Assembly: GCF_002803065.1 (NCBI RefSeq)
Contig: NZ_NNBL01000012.1
Span: 124,001-188,000, forward strand
Direction of reading: 5' to 3'
Origin: Streptomyces sp. CB01635
GTDB lineage: Bacteria; Actinomycetota; Actinomycetes; Streptomycetales; Streptomycetaceae
Length of the DNA stretch: 64,000 nucleotides
Made by a program: the position numbers and the translations under genes. The notes under the pieces were generated by a model, which had not been told where the DNA came from, did no database searches, and saw only the letters and a program-made list of their open reading frames with translations. Below, one piece after another: positions 7,844 to 16,018 of the stretch (positions are counted from its first letter, which is position 1; the number at the start of each line of letters is the position of its first letter).

Positions 7844-9346
7844 ATGACTTCACCCGTGACCACCCCCGACAGGCGACGCTGGTTCGCCCTGGCCATCGTG
7901 ATGACCGCCGCCTTCATGGACCTGGTCGACGTCACGATCGTCAACATCGCGATCCCGTCCATCCAGCGCGACGCGGGCGCCACCGTGAGCCAGATCCAGT
8001 GGATCACCGCCGGATACGCGCTGGCGTTCGCCGCGGGCCTGATCACCGGCGGGCGGCTCGGCGACATCTACGGCCGCAAGCGGCTCTTCCTGATAGGGAT
8101 CGCCGGCTTCACGCTCGCCTCGGCGCTCTGCGGCTTCGCCGCGAACCCCGAGATGCTGGTCGCCTCGCGCATCCTCCAGGGCGGCATGGCCGCGATGATG
8201 GTGCCGCAGGTCCTGTCGATCGTGCACGCCACGTTCCCTGCGGAGGAGCGCGGCAAGGTCTTCGGCCTCTTCGGCATGATCGTCGGCCTGGGCGCGGTCT
8301 CGGGCCCACTGCTCGGCGCGCTGCTCACCGAGTGGAACCTGTTCGGTCTCGAATGGCGCCCGATCTTCCTGATCAACCTGCCGGTCGGCATCGCCGGACT
8401 GCTCCTCGGCCGCAAGTTCATCAGCGAGTCCAAGGCGCCCCGCGCCCTCAAGCTCGACCTCGTCGGCGTCGTGCTGGTCACGCTCGGCCTGCTCATGCTG
8501 ATCTACCCGCTGACGCGTGGCCGCGAGCTTGGCTGGCCCGTGTGGGGCCACGTCGTGATGGGCTCCAGCGTCCTCGTCTTCGGCGCGCTCGTCGCGTACG
8601 AGAAGTACAAGACGCGGCGCGACGGTTCGCCGCTGATCGAGCTGTCGCTGTTCAAGGTGAAGAGCTTCGCCGCCGGTATCGCCGTGCAGGTCGTCTTCGG
8701 TGTCGCGCTCGGCGTGTTCTTCCTGGTGTGGACGATGTACATGCAGGTCGGCCTCGGGTGGACGGCGCTGCACGCGGGCCTGACCGGCGTGCCGTTCTCC
8801 ATCGCCGTGTCGGCGGCGGCCGGAATCTCCGTACAGAAGCTCGTGCCGAAGTTCGGGCGCAAGGTGCTCCAGACCGGCGCGCTGGCGATGATGACCGGGG
8901 TGCTCATCTACATCTGGGAGGCCGGGCGTTACGGCGCCGGGATCACGTCCTGGCAGATGGCGCTGCCGCTCGTCGTGATGGGCGTCGGCATGGGCCTCAT
9001 CGTCGCCCCGCTGACCGACGCGGTGCTCTCCGACGTGCCGCGCGAGCACGCCGGTTCGGCGTCCGGGCTGATCAACACCACGCAGCAGATGGGTACGGCA
9101 CTCGGGCTCGGCCTCGTCTCCGTGGTGTTCTTCGGGACGATCGGCGACCACCTCGCGCCGACCGAGGTCGGGCCGGCGTTCACCGACGCGTTCAGCAACT
9201 CGCTGTGGTACGTCGTCGGCGTGCTCGCCGTGATCTTCCTGCTGATGTTCGCGCTGCCGGGGCGGCCCGCGCAGCACGTCGAGGGGGGCGCGCAGGACGC
9301 GGACCCGACGGCCGGACCGGTGGAGAAGGCGCCGGAACTGGTCTAG
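7844..9346 (+). CDS. MFS drug exporter, DHA2 type (second copy)
   Basis: A 500-residue, roughly 14-helix efflux transporter. LVDVTIVNIAIPSIQ is motif D1, GRLGDIYGRKRLF motif A, and GLINTTQQMGTALGLG is in the late helices. It has the same family and length as the transporter at 1959 but is clearly divergent from it, so not a recent duplicate. No ribosome site precedes the ATG. TAGTCT ends 6 nt before it, placing the start codon about where transcription would begin, so the mRNA is probably leaderless. The divergent WYL regulator is the likely controller. The substrate is unknown. Confidence 0.88.
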   Translation: MTSPVTTPDRRRWFALAIVMTAAFMDLVDVTIVNIAIPSIQRDAGATVSQIQWITAGYALAFAAGLITGGRLGDIYGRKRLFLIGIAGFTLASALCGFAANPEMLVASRILQGGMAAMMVPQVLSIVHATFPAEERGKVFGLFGMIVGLGAVSGPLLGALLTEWNLFGLEWRPIFLINLPVGIAGLLLGRKFISESKAPRALKLDLVGVVLVTLGLLMLIYPLTRGRELGWPVWGHVVMGSSVLVFGALVAYEKYKTRRDGSPLIELSLFKVKSFAAGIAVQVVFGVALGVFFLVWTMYMQVGLGWTALHAGLTGVPFSIAVSAAAGISVQKLVPKFGRKVLQTGALAMMTGVLIYIWEAGRYGAGITSWQMALPLVVMGVGMGLIVAPLTDAVLSDVPREHAGSASGLINTTQQMGTALGLGLVSVVFFGTIGDHLAPTEVGPAFTDAFSNSLWYVVGVLAVIFLLMFALPGRPAQHVEGGAQDADPTAGPVEKAPELV

Positions 9347-9365
9347 TTCCCGCGGGACTTCGAGC

Positions 9366-9401
9366 GGGCGGGCCCTCGCGCTGCGGCGCGGGGGCCCGCC
9401 C
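9366..9401. terminator. bidirectional terminator hairpin
   Basis: GGGCGGGCCC (9366-9375) and GGGCCCGCCC (9392-9401) form a 10-bp perfect stem that can extend inward. It lies in the 64-bp gap between the convergent MFS and solute-binding-protein genes, so it can serve both. There is no T-run, as is common in Streptomyces. Confidence 0.7.
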
Positions 9402-9410
9402 GTCTGCCGT

Positions 9411-10670
9411 TCAGTTCGCCGAGCGGATCTCCGCGCGGCTCGCCGTCGTGTCCAGGGTCTGGAGCACCTCGCGCGGATCGCCGCCCCGGACGACCGCCGA
9501 GCCGATGTCCTCGCGGATCGCGGCCCGCACGTCGGGCCAGGACGCCTGGTTCACCGGCTGGAACTCCGCCCGCGGCATCTGGTCGATGAACTTCCACAGG
9601 GGGCGCTGCGCGGAGTCGGAGCGCAGGGAGTCCGACGCGGAGGCCGTCACGGGCAGCGCCGCCTGGCCGCCCCCGTACGTCCTGGCCGACTTACGGCTGT
9701 AGAGGTACGTCAGGAACTCGCCGCACTCGGCCTTGTGGCCGTTCTGGTTGAACGCGAGCAGCCAGTCGCTCAGCCCGACCGGCGCCGCCGCGCCCCCGTC
9801 CCGCTGCGGGAACGCCGCGTGCGCGTAGGGGACCTTCGCCCGGTCGGCGGCGCCCATCAGGACCGGGTGGGCGATCATCATGCCGATCTGCCCGCGCAGG
9901 AACTGCTCGTAGGCGGCCGTCCGGTCGAGGAGCTGCGGCGCGGAGCCCGCCAGGCCCTCGCCGACGAGGCGGTCGCGCAGCCAGGTCAGCGTCTCGATGT
10001 TGCCGGTGGTCGCGAAGTCGTAGCCGGTGACGCCCGCGTAGGTGCCGCCGCCGGCCAGCAGCCAGGCGAGTGCCTCGTCCTCGGCGGCCTCGGGGCCGAG
10101 CTGGAGCCCGTACGGAGTCTTCACGCCGATCACCCTCAACGCCTTTGCCGCGGCGTGCAGTTCGTCCCACGAGGTGGGCGCCGAGACGCCCGCCCGCTCG
10201 AACAGCTTCGTGTTGTAGAAGAGGCGCGGCGTGCTCGCCATGAACGGGATGCCGTACTGGACATAGTGGGCCGTGCCCGCCTGCGTGAACGACTGCGTGA
10301 AGTCGGCCTGCGTGGGGATGTCGAAGAGCTCGGACACCGGGTAGAGCCTGCGCTGGTCGGCGAACGTCGCGAAGACGTTGGACTGCGCGATGTCCGGCGC
10401 CTCGCTGTCCTTCACCCGCTGGGCGAGGGTCCGGTCCAGCTTGGCGAACGGGATCCGCTCCACATGGACCGTGACGTCCGGCTTCACCTTCTTGTACGCC
10501 TTGACGACCTGGTCCCACTGGTCGCCGATCGAGGATCCGACGCTCTGGTCGTAGCTCGCCACCATCAGCTTGAGGGAGGCCTTCGACGAGCCGGAACCGC
10601 AGCCGCTGAGCCCGTAGGCCGCGGCGCCGGTGAGCCCGGCCGCCTGAAGAAGGAAACGTCGCCGCCGCAC
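9411..10670 (-). CDS. ABC transporter substrate-binding lipoprotein, sugar type (SBP family 1)
   Basis: A 419-residue extracellular solute-binding protein. The signal is twin-arginine-like (RRRRFLLQAAG) and ends in the lipobox LSGC, so the mature protein is a lipid-anchored lipoprotein. LKLMVASYD, KPDVTVHVERIPFAKLD, YGIPFMASTPRLFYNTKLFE and SWDELHAAAKAL are standard blocks of family-1 sugar-binding proteins. No permease or ATPase lies beside it, so it must work with components encoded elsewhere. Starts are GTG 10670 (used) or GTG 10697; neither has a clear ribosome site. It diverges from the TetR gene at 10743 across a perfect palindrome. Confidence 0.82.
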   Translation of the reverse strand: MRRRRFLLQAAGLTGAAAYGLSGCGSGSSKASLKLMVASYDQSVGSSIGDQWDQVVKAYKKVKPDVTVHVERIPFAKLDRTLAQRVKDSEAPDIAQSNVFATFADQRRLYPVSELFDIPTQADFTQSFTQAGTAHYVQYGIPFMASTPRLFYNTKLFERAGVSAPTSWDELHAAAKALRVIGVKTPYGLQLGPEAAEDEALAWLLAGGGTYAGVTGYDFATTGNIETLTWLRDRLVGEGLAGSAPQLLDRTAAYEQFLRGQIGMMIAHPVLMGAADRAKVPYAHAAFPQRDGGAAAPVGLSDWLLAFNQNGHKAECGEFLTYLYSRKSARTYGGGQAALPVTASASDSLRSDSAQRPLWKFIDQMPRAEFQPVNQASWPDVRAAIREDIGSAVVRGGDPREVLQTLDTTASRAEIRSAN

Positions 10671-10707
10671 TGCTCTTCGCCCACCCCTTGGTTGCACGCC
10701 AGGTCGG

Positions 10708-10722
10708 TGGCAGATTCTGCCA
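10708..10722. promoter_or_regulatory. palindromic operator candidate TGGCAG-N3-CTGCCA
   Basis: A perfect inverted repeat with 6-bp arms and 3-bp spacer lies in the short divergent gap between the binding-protein gene and the TetR gene. Its placement over both likely promoters suggests the TetR protein binds here to control itself and the binding protein. Confidence 0.5.
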
Positions 10723-10742
10723 CATAGGCATACCATGACTTC

Positions 10743-11486
10743 ATGCCCGGTAGCTCTACGACTGAGACGCTGACGGAACGACGCAAGGCCGCCACGCGCC
10801 TCGACATCGCCCGCACGGCGGCGGCGCTCTTCGTGGAGGACGGCCTGCGCGCCACCCGCGCCGAGGACATCGCCCGCGCGGCGGGGGTCGCCCCGCGCAC
10901 CTTCTACCGCTACTTCGCGACCAAGGAGGAAGCGGTTGCCCCGCTCTTCGCCGCGGGAGCCCAGCGGTGGGCGGAGGCCGTTCGCGACGCCCCGGCCGCA
11001 CTGTCCGTGCCCGAGGCGCTGCGGCACGCGGTCGCTCAATCGCTCACCGCGGACGACGCGGCGAACGTGGAATCCCTCGAGTGGGTCAGGTCCCTGCTGC
11101 GTATGGCGGCGGAGAGCCCGGCGCTGCAGGCGGTGTGGGGCACCGCCTGCCACGCGTCGGAGGCGACGCTGCTCGCGGTGCTTGCGGAGCGGGTGGGGGC
11201 GATCACTTCGGGTGGCTCGGGTGGCTCGGGTGACTTGGGTCGCTCGGGTGGCGCTGGTGGTGCCAGTGATTCCGGTGGTGTCGGTGCTCACGATGGCTCT
11301 GGCGCTTCTCAGGCCCCCGCCTCGCTCGCCCTGCGCATGGCCGCCGGGGTCGCCTGCACGGCCATTCGCGTAGGCGTGGAGACCTGGGCCGCGAGCGACG
11401 CCCCGGTGGACGGCGAGCTCGGGCCCGCGGCGCTCGCCGCGCGCTGCCTCGCGTCGCTGGGCGACTTCCCGTGGGCCCCCGCCTGA
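10743..11486 (+). CDS. TetR-family regulator with Gly/Ser insertion
   Basis: A 247-residue TetR protein. The HTH is at about residues 36-60 (RAEDIARAAGVAPRTFYRYF), and PRTFYRYFATKEE is the classic helix-3/4 block. The ligand domain is interrupted at about residues 157-185 by a Gly/Ser/Asp-rich insert (SGGSGGSGDLGRSGG...), produced by expansion of a GGTGGCTCG-like nonamer in the DNA. The core fold resumes at SLALRMAAGVACTAIRVG. TACCAT ends 6 nt before the ATG and no ribosome site is present, suggesting leaderless mRNA. A hydroxysteroid-dehydrogenase-like SDR gene follows 64 nt later and may be co-transcribed. Confidence 0.85.
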   Translation: MPGSSTTETLTERRKAATRLDIARTAAALFVEDGLRATRAEDIARAAGVAPRTFYRYFATKEEAVAPLFAAGAQRWAEAVRDAPAALSVPEALRHAVAQSLTADDAANVESLEWVRSLLRMAAESPALQAVWGTACHASEATLLAVLAERVGAITSGGSGGSGDLGRSGGAGGASDSGGVGAHDGSGASQAPASLALRMAAGVACTAIRVGVETWAASDAPVDGELGPAALAARCLASLGDFPWAPA

Positions 11487-11550
11487 CCCACCGTGCACGT
11501 CCGCACCCTCGAACTCCCTTGTTCCACCCCCGACTTCTTCTGGAGCAACG

Positions 11551-12315
11551 ATGAACAACCTCACCGGCAAGACCGTCCTTGTCACCGGCGGAGCCCGCGG
11601 CATCGGCGCCGAGATCGCGCGCCGCGCCGTCGAGGCCGGTGCCAACGTCGTCGTCACCGATGTCCTGGAGGCCGAGGGCAAGGCCCTCGCCGCCGAGCTC
11701 GGCGACCGCGCCCGCTTCATGCGGCACGACGTGACGTCGGAGGAGGACTGGACGGCCGCCGCCGCGTTCGCCACCGCCGAGTTCGGCGGGATCGACGGCC
11801 TGGTCAACAACGCGGGCATCTCCACCGGCCAGCCTCTGGAGACGGAGACCGTCGAGCACTTCCGCAAGGTCCTCGACATCAACCTCACCGGCGTCTTCAT
11901 CGGCATGAAGACGGCCATCAACGCGATGAAGGACAACGGCGGCGGCTCCATCGTCAACATCTCCTCCGCCGCCGGCCTCATGGGCCTCGCCCTCACCGGC
12001 TCCTACGGCGCCTCCAAGTGGGGCGTGCGCGGCCTGACCAAGCTCGCCGCGGTGGAGCAGGGCACGGCGAAGATCCGCGTGAACTCCGTCCACCCCGGCA
12101 TGATCTACACCCCGATGACGGCCCAGCTCGGCATCCAGCAGGGCGACGGGGGCTACCCGAACACCCCGATGGGCCGCGTCGGCGAGGCGGACGAGATCGC
12201 CAAGGCGACCGTGTTCCTGCTCTCGGACGACTCCTCGTACGTCACCGGCGCCGAGCTCGCCGTGGACGGCGGCTGGACCACGGGCCCGACGGTCAAGTAC
12301 GTGATGGGTCAGTAG
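11551..12315 (+). CDS. 3alpha(20beta)-hydroxysteroid dehydrogenase-like SDR
   Basis: A 254-residue classical short-chain dehydrogenase. TGGARGIG (residues 12-19) binds NAD(H), NNAGIS follows at about residue 88, and the catalytic Ser-Tyr-Lys set is in NISSAAG and SYGASKWG (Tyr about residue 152, Lys 156). INLTGVFIGMKT and the C-terminal DGGWTTGPTVKYVMGQ agree closely with the Streptomyces 3alpha,20beta-hydroxysteroid dehydrogenase I recall, so a steroid or similar bulky ketone is a plausible substrate. The tetramer-forming C-terminus is intact. The ATG has GGAG 5 nt upstream. A hairpin terminator follows. Confidence 0.87.
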   Translation: MNNLTGKTVLVTGGARGIGAEIARRAVEAGANVVVTDVLEAEGKALAAELGDRARFMRHDVTSEEDWTAAAAFATAEFGGIDGLVNNAGISTGQPLETETVEHFRKVLDINLTGVFIGMKTAINAMKDNGGGSIVNISSAAGLMGLALTGSYGASKWGVRGLTKLAAVEQGTAKIRVNSVHPGMIYTPMTAQLGIQQGDGGYPNTPMGRVGEADEIAKATVFLLSDDSSYVTGAELAVDGGWTTGPTVKYVMGQ

Positions 12316-12332
12316 GCGCCCCAGGCACCCCG

Positions 12333-12369
12333 AAGGGCCCGTTTCTCCGCGGGGAGGCCGGGCCCTTTT
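12333..12369 (+). terminator. Rho-independent terminator of the SDR gene
   Basis: AAGGGCCCG (12333-12341) pairs with CGGGCCCTT (12359-12367) and the stem runs into a TTTT tract, 18 nt after the SDR stop codon. The T tract is also the start of the adjoining 12-bp tandem repeat. Confidence 0.8.
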
Positions 12370-12402
12370 GCCTACCGGTTTGCCTACCGGTTTGCCTACC
12401 GG
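12367..12402. repeat. three perfect 12-bp tandem repeats TTTGCCTACCGG
   Basis: TTTGCCTACCGG occurs three times without a mismatch at 12367-12378, 12379-12390 and 12391-12402. The array starts on the T tract of the SDR terminator and marks the boundary where base composition falls. It is noncoding and could vary in copy number between strains. Confidence 0.9.
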
Positions 12403-12510
12403 GTGGGACGTCGGAGGCAACGGAGATGTACGCACCAGAGCGTCATCGGGAGATTCTCCGCGCTCGCCGAATCCGCCACATACGGGCAGCGTCACTTCAC
12501 CCGAACCGTG

Positions 12511-12837
12511 TTACCCGGGCCGAATGTCGTTCAGACTGTCGACGATAATTACGGACGGCGGCTGCGCGGGCGCAGGCACCTGAATAAGAATGGGGACATA
12601 GGCTATATCGCCGTGCCTGAACTCGGCCTTCGCTGAAAATCGGTAGCATACGATCGCGTTCGGACTGCTGCGTGTCGCATAGCACTGAAGCGTCGACTTC
12701 GTTGGCGCAGCCTGCGATTTCTGTGGCAGGGAGCCTGATTCACCCGCTGCTGCGCCCCATTCCCCGAGCGCCAAACAGCAGGTGGCTGCAGCGACAATGC
12801 TGAAACTCCGCAATGCTGCCTTCTTCATCCTCATCAC
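12511..12837 (-). CDS. small secreted protein of unknown function, atypical codon use
   Basis: I do not recognise this 108-residue protein. The N-terminus (MRMKKAALRSFSIVAAATCCLALG) looks like a Sec signal peptide, and the mature part has two cysteines (LQCYAT and IVCYRF) that could pair, ending in a hydrophobic strand region (YVPILIQV). Codons such as ATT, AGT, TTT, ATA and GCA are frequent and the third-position GC is far below that of neighbours, so the frame is less certain and the gene may be acquired. Starts are GTG 12837, ATG 12834 or ATG 12828; none has a clear ribosome site. Confidence 0.5.
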   Translation of the reverse strand: MMRMKKAALRSFSIVAAATCCLALGEWGAAAGESGSLPQKSQAAPTKSTLQCYATRSSPNAIVCYRFSAKAEFRHGDIAYVPILIQVPAPAQPPSVIIVDSLNDIRPG

Positions 12838-13287
12838 CCCGAAAGCTGCGAGTGAACTGAGTCGTTCTATCGTCGCATGCCGGCAAGAGACGCGCGAGGC
12901 GCTTCGGGTCCGTCGCGCGCGTAAAGGCAGTCAAGGATTTCGACTTGATTCTGGTCCCGCTGCACGGCGCTCCCGGAAACCGTCGACGTCGGATGCCGAC
13001 AGTCACGGCATCCGTCACAGGCTGCACGACCTGCAGTCAGGATCTTCAGCATGCGCACCGGTCGGGTGACGGCCGTGGGCAGGTGTTGCAGGCGAGGCCT
13101 TCGGGCAGTGGTTCAAGATGCCTGAGATCTCAACTGCTGCAGCGGGAGGCCTCGTTGGCTGTCTGTCCTTCCGCAGCCGAGTGCGCGGCGCGCGGGTCGG
13201 GTGACGCGTCCGCGGTGAAGGGAAGACGAGCCGAAGGCGCCGGTAGCCGCCTGACAGTTCGGAACTGTCCGCTCATGCGAGATACGT
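12838..13287. other. intergenic region with no recognised gene
   Basis: About 450 bp between the atypical small secreted protein and a hairpin. Short open frames exist on both strands, but none has Streptomyces third-position bias, a ribosome site or a recognisable domain. A small inverted repeat, ACAGTTC-G-GAACTGT, lies at 13254-13268. The stretch may be decayed acquired DNA. Confidence 0.5.
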
Positions 13288-13317
13288 CACGGTCCGGGAC
13301 CAAAGTCCCGGACCGTG
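13288..13317. promoter_or_regulatory. 13-bp perfect stem-loop upstream of small membrane protein
   Basis: CACGGTCCGGGAC (13288-13300), loop CAAA, and GTCCCGGACCGTG (13305-13317) form a perfect hairpin ending 15 nt before the ATG of the small membrane protein. It could be a terminator for transcription entering from the left, an operator, or an mRNA structure masking the start. No T tract follows. Confidence 0.6.
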
Positions 13318-13332
13318 GTGTTGACTGGGCCC

Positions 13333-13566
13333 ATGCCTGAGCACGTGTCGTTCCTCCAGCAGATAGGCGTGGCGTTCCTCGCGGCCGCCACCGTGGTGTG
13401 GGTGGTCGGTCTCGTCCGGCTGGTCCGCCATGTGGGCTGGGGCACCGAGCGGCCCCTGGCCTCCCTGCCGGGGCAGGGCGGGCCGCCCGCTCTGGAGTCC
13501 GCGCCGCTGACGCCGGACGAGCGCGACGCGTTCGCGGGACTGGTACGGCAGTTCAGCCGTCGTTAG
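13333..13566 (+). CDS. small single-span membrane protein, hypothetical
   Basis: A 77-residue protein. One membrane helix lies at about residues 9-31 (IGVAFLAAATVVWVVGLVRLV), followed by a basic step (RLVRH), a Pro/Gly-rich middle and an amphipathic end (DERDAFAGLVRQF). Codon use is normal for Streptomyces, so it is probably real. No ribosome site precedes the ATG and a strong hairpin ends 15 nt upstream, so translation control is unclear. The gene converges on the DUF6227-like gene with a 24-bp gap. No function can be assigned. Confidence 0.6.
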   Translation: MPEHVSFLQQIGVAFLAAATVVWVVGLVRLVRHVGWGTERPLASLPGQGGPPALESAPLTPDERDAFAGLVRQFSRR

Positions 13567-13590
13567 CTGCCGGCCGGGGGCTGTACGCGG

Positions 13591-14361
13591 CTAGCCGCAG
13601 CTGGGGCGGGAGCGGTCGGTGGCACGGCGCTTCATCGCCGCGCGGGCCTCGTCCTGCGTGGCGTACACCTCGCACATGTGACGGCCGTCCGGCGTCGCCG
13701 TGTGCTCGATCTCCCAGAGGCTGATCTCGCTGCCGTCGTGCAGCAGGAACGCGTGCTCGTACAGCGTGAATCCGAGGCGCGGGCGGCCGAACGCCTGCGT
13801 GATCTGGTGCGCGCACGCGGTGTGCAGGAGCCCCGCAGTGCCAGGTCCCGGGCGGTCCTCGTTCTCCGCACGGCGCAGCAGGCGGCGGGCGTGGTCCGCC
13901 GAGTCGTCGGCCGCGTAACTGCGGCGCGGCTCGGGGATCGACGGGAGCTGGAGCGGGAGCGGCAGCTCGAAGTCGGGGGCGGCCTCGCGGGGCAGCGGGA
14001 GGCGGTCCGTCGCCAGGTGCAGGTCGTCCTCCGAGGTGTACACCTCGTGCTGGGTCCCCCGGCCGGGCGTCGTGTTGTGGACGAGCTCCCACAGGGTGAG
14101 CGCGCTGCCGTCCGCGAGCAGCCACGTGTGCCGGTACGTCTCGCGGTGCAGGCCCGCGCTGTGGTGCGCGGAGTGCAGCGAACTGTCGTACGCGAGCGCG
14201 CAGTCGAGACGGGCGAGCGCCTCGTCGGGCAGCTCGAAGGAGTTCAGGGCCCGGCCCAGCAGGCGTCCGAGGTGCTCATCCGGCTGGTGCGTGCCGTCCG
14301 GCTGATGCGACTCGTGCGACTCGGGTGGCTCGTACGCTGCGGTGTCGTACGGAACGCTCAA
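13591..14361 (-). CDS. DUF6227-like protein with internally duplicated domain
   Basis: A 256-residue cytoplasmic protein of a family I associate with Streptomyces DUF6227; function unknown. It holds two copies of one module of about 100 residues: RLLGRALNSFELPDE...TYRHTWLLADGSALTLWE near residues 32-90, and RLLRRAENEDRPGPG...YEHAFLLHDGSEISLWE near 158-218. Each ends with a similar EVY(T/A)xxD motif. The second copy keeps the same spacing, so the protein arose by tandem duplication. No signal peptide or membrane helix is visible. The upstream 16-bp hairpin belongs to the next gene. Confidence 0.75.
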   Translation of the reverse strand: MSVPYDTAAYEPPESHESHQPDGTHQPDEHLGRLLGRALNSFELPDEALARLDCALAYDSSLHSAHHSAGLHRETYRHTWLLADGSALTLWELVHNTTPGRGTQHEVYTSEDDLHLATDRLPLPREAAPDFELPLPLQLPSIPEPRRSYAADDSADHARRLLRRAENEDRPGPGTAGLLHTACAHQITQAFGRPRLGFTLYEHAFLLHDGSEISLWEIEHTATPDGRHMCEVYATQDEARAAMKRRATDRSRPSCG

Positions 14362-14446
14362 GGCATCTCCCGGCGTTGCTACATGTCACCTTGTGGGTGC
14401 ATACCGTAGCCCCTAGGTCGGACATCATGTCCTCGAAATCGGAAAC

Positions 14447-14484
14447 GAGCGGGCCGCGCGGGGAAGTTCCCGCGCGGCCCGCTC
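14447..14484 (-). terminator. strong terminator hairpin of the L,D-transpeptidase gene
   Basis: GAGCGGGCCGCGCGGG (14447-14462) and CCCGCGCGGCCCGCTC (14469-14484) form a perfect 16-bp stem with a 6-nt loop. On the reverse strand it lies about 75 nt beyond the transpeptidase stop and is followed by GTTTCC. Confidence 0.8.
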
Positions 14485-14560
14485 TTGTGTCTGCTTTTTT
14501 CGGCGGCCCGCTGTTCGGGTGCCGGCCTTTCGGCGGGCGTCCGTGGGGCTCAGGGTGGGC

Positions 14561-15832
14561 TCAGGCCGCGCTGCCCGCCGTCCACTGGCTCCACGACATG
14601 TTCCAGCCGTTGAGGCCGTTGTCGGGCGCGATGGTGGTGTCGGGGGAGTGCTTGACGGTCACCACGTCACCGACGAGCGAGTTGTCGTAGAACCACTTGG
14701 CGATCGTCGCGCCGCCCGCGCCCTGGACGTCCGCGAGGCCGATGCAGCCGTGGCTGGTGCCGGAGCGGCCGAAGGGCGGATTGCCCTTCGGGTACCAGTA
14801 GTTGCCGTGGATGAAGGTCCCGGACGAGGACAGGCGCATCGCGTGCGGGACATCGGGGATGTCGTACTCGCCGCCGAAGCCGACCGTCGAGCCGTTCATC
14901 CGGGTCTGCACGAACTTCTCGGAGATCACCATCTGCCCGTTGTACGTGGTGTGCTGGGCGCTGCCGGCCGAGATCGGGATCGACTTGATGGTCTCGCCGT
15001 CCCGCACGACCGTCATCGTCTGGGTGTTCACGTCGACTGTGGAGACCTGGGAACGGCCCACGGTGAAACTGACCGTCTTGTTCTGGACGCCCGTCACGCC
15101 GTTCGCGCCCTCCACGCCGTCCAGGTCGATCTTCATCGTGACCTTGGAGCCGGCCTTCCAGTACTCCTGTGGGCGGAAGTCGAGCCGCTGCGCGCCGAAC
15201 CAGTGGCCCACGATCTGCTGGCCGCTGCTGGAGGAGACCGTGATGTGCGACTGCACGGCCTTCTTGTCCGTGATCGCCTTGTCGAACGTGAATGAGACCG
15301 GCATGCCGACGCCGACCGTGGTGCCGCCGTCCGGCGTGTACGTGCCGATGAAACTGCCCGACGTGGTGACTGTCGTGAAGATCGAGTTGGCGGCGGCGGG
15401 GCGGCCCTCGGAGTCCTTTGCGGTGGCCGAGATGCGGTACTTCGTCCCTCGCTCCAGCTGTTCCTTGGGCTTCCATACCGAGCCGTTGGCGGTGAGCGAG
15501 CCGGGCACGGTCTTGCCGCTGTCGGGCTCCGTCATCGTCACGTCGGTGAGCTTGCCGGACTTGACCTTCACGCCCGTCGCGTTGATGGACGCGCCCGTCG
15601 AACCGTCCTTGGCCGAGATCGTGATCTGAGCGGCGGACGAGCCCTTGCCCTTGCTGTCGCCGTTCTTGCCGTCTGTGTTCTCCCCGTCGGCGTTGCCGCC
15701 GCAGGCGGTGAGGGCGAGCGCGCCGACGGCGAGCGCGGCCGTAGCCACCAGGAACCGCCGCGCGGTGCGCCTGCGGCCCCGCTCGGGCTGCCGGGGGTGC
15801 TGCTGGTGCGCGGCTCTGTCCGGGGTTGTCAC
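14561..15832 (-). CDS. L,D-transpeptidase (YkuD) lipoprotein with Ig-like domains
   Basis: A 423-residue exported enzyme that makes 3-3 cross-links in peptidoglycan or attaches proteins to it. After a basic N-terminus and hydrophobic helix, the lipobox LTAC puts the lipidated Cys at residue 44. Bacterial Ig-like domains follow (about residues 60-270), and then the YkuD catalytic domain, with HGNYWYPKGNPPFGRSGTSH leading into the nucleophile in SHGCIGL (Cys363). The Ig-Ig-YkuD build matches actinobacterial Ldt enzymes. GTG 15832 has GGAG 6 nt upstream and is preferred over the ATG at 15844, whose spacing is 13 nt. It is a monocistronic unit with its own terminator. Confidence 0.9.
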   Translation of the reverse strand: MTTPDRAAHQQHPRQPERGRRRTARRFLVATAALAVGALALTACGGNADGENTDGKNGDSKGKGSSAAQITISAKDGSTGASINATGVKVKSGKLTDVTMTEPDSGKTVPGSLTANGSVWKPKEQLERGTKYRISATAKDSEGRPAAANSIFTTVTTSGSFIGTYTPDGGTTVGVGMPVSFTFDKAITDKKAVQSHITVSSSSGQQIVGHWFGAQRLDFRPQEYWKAGSKVTMKIDLDGVEGANGVTGVQNKTVSFTVGRSQVSTVDVNTQTMTVVRDGETIKSIPISAGSAQHTTYNGQMVISEKFVQTRMNGSTVGFGGEYDIPDVPHAMRLSSSGTFIHGNYWYPKGNPPFGRSGTSHGCIGLADVQGAGGATIAKWFYDNSLVGDVVTVKHSPDTTIAPDNGLNGWNMSWSQWTAGSAA

Positions 15833-16018
15833 GAGATGCTCCATGATTCGTCAGTTACTCCAGTGTGGGTAGAGAGGGCGAACTGACCGGAAAGGTTCCT
15901 TCGGGGCGATGTGAACGGAGACACAGGTCACGTCAGGAACCGGGCGGGCCGCCCGCTACGTGAGCCCTGGGTTCCGTAAGTCATGGGCCGCCCTGGGCGT
16001 CTTGGTGCGCCCCGTGCC

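Noticed and set aside
12367..12402. The three-unit tandem repeat as a CRISPR array.
   Set aside because: The units are contiguous without spacers and no cas genes are present.
12838..13332. Short frames on both strands in the low-GC gap, such as 12945-13340 and 12740-13027.
   Set aside because: No ribosome sites, domains or codon bias; reported as a region without recognised genes.
15830..15960. GGAACC before the L,D-transpeptidase gene as a sigma-E promoter.
   Set aside because: No GTC-type -10 element at the proper 16-17 nt spacing could be found.
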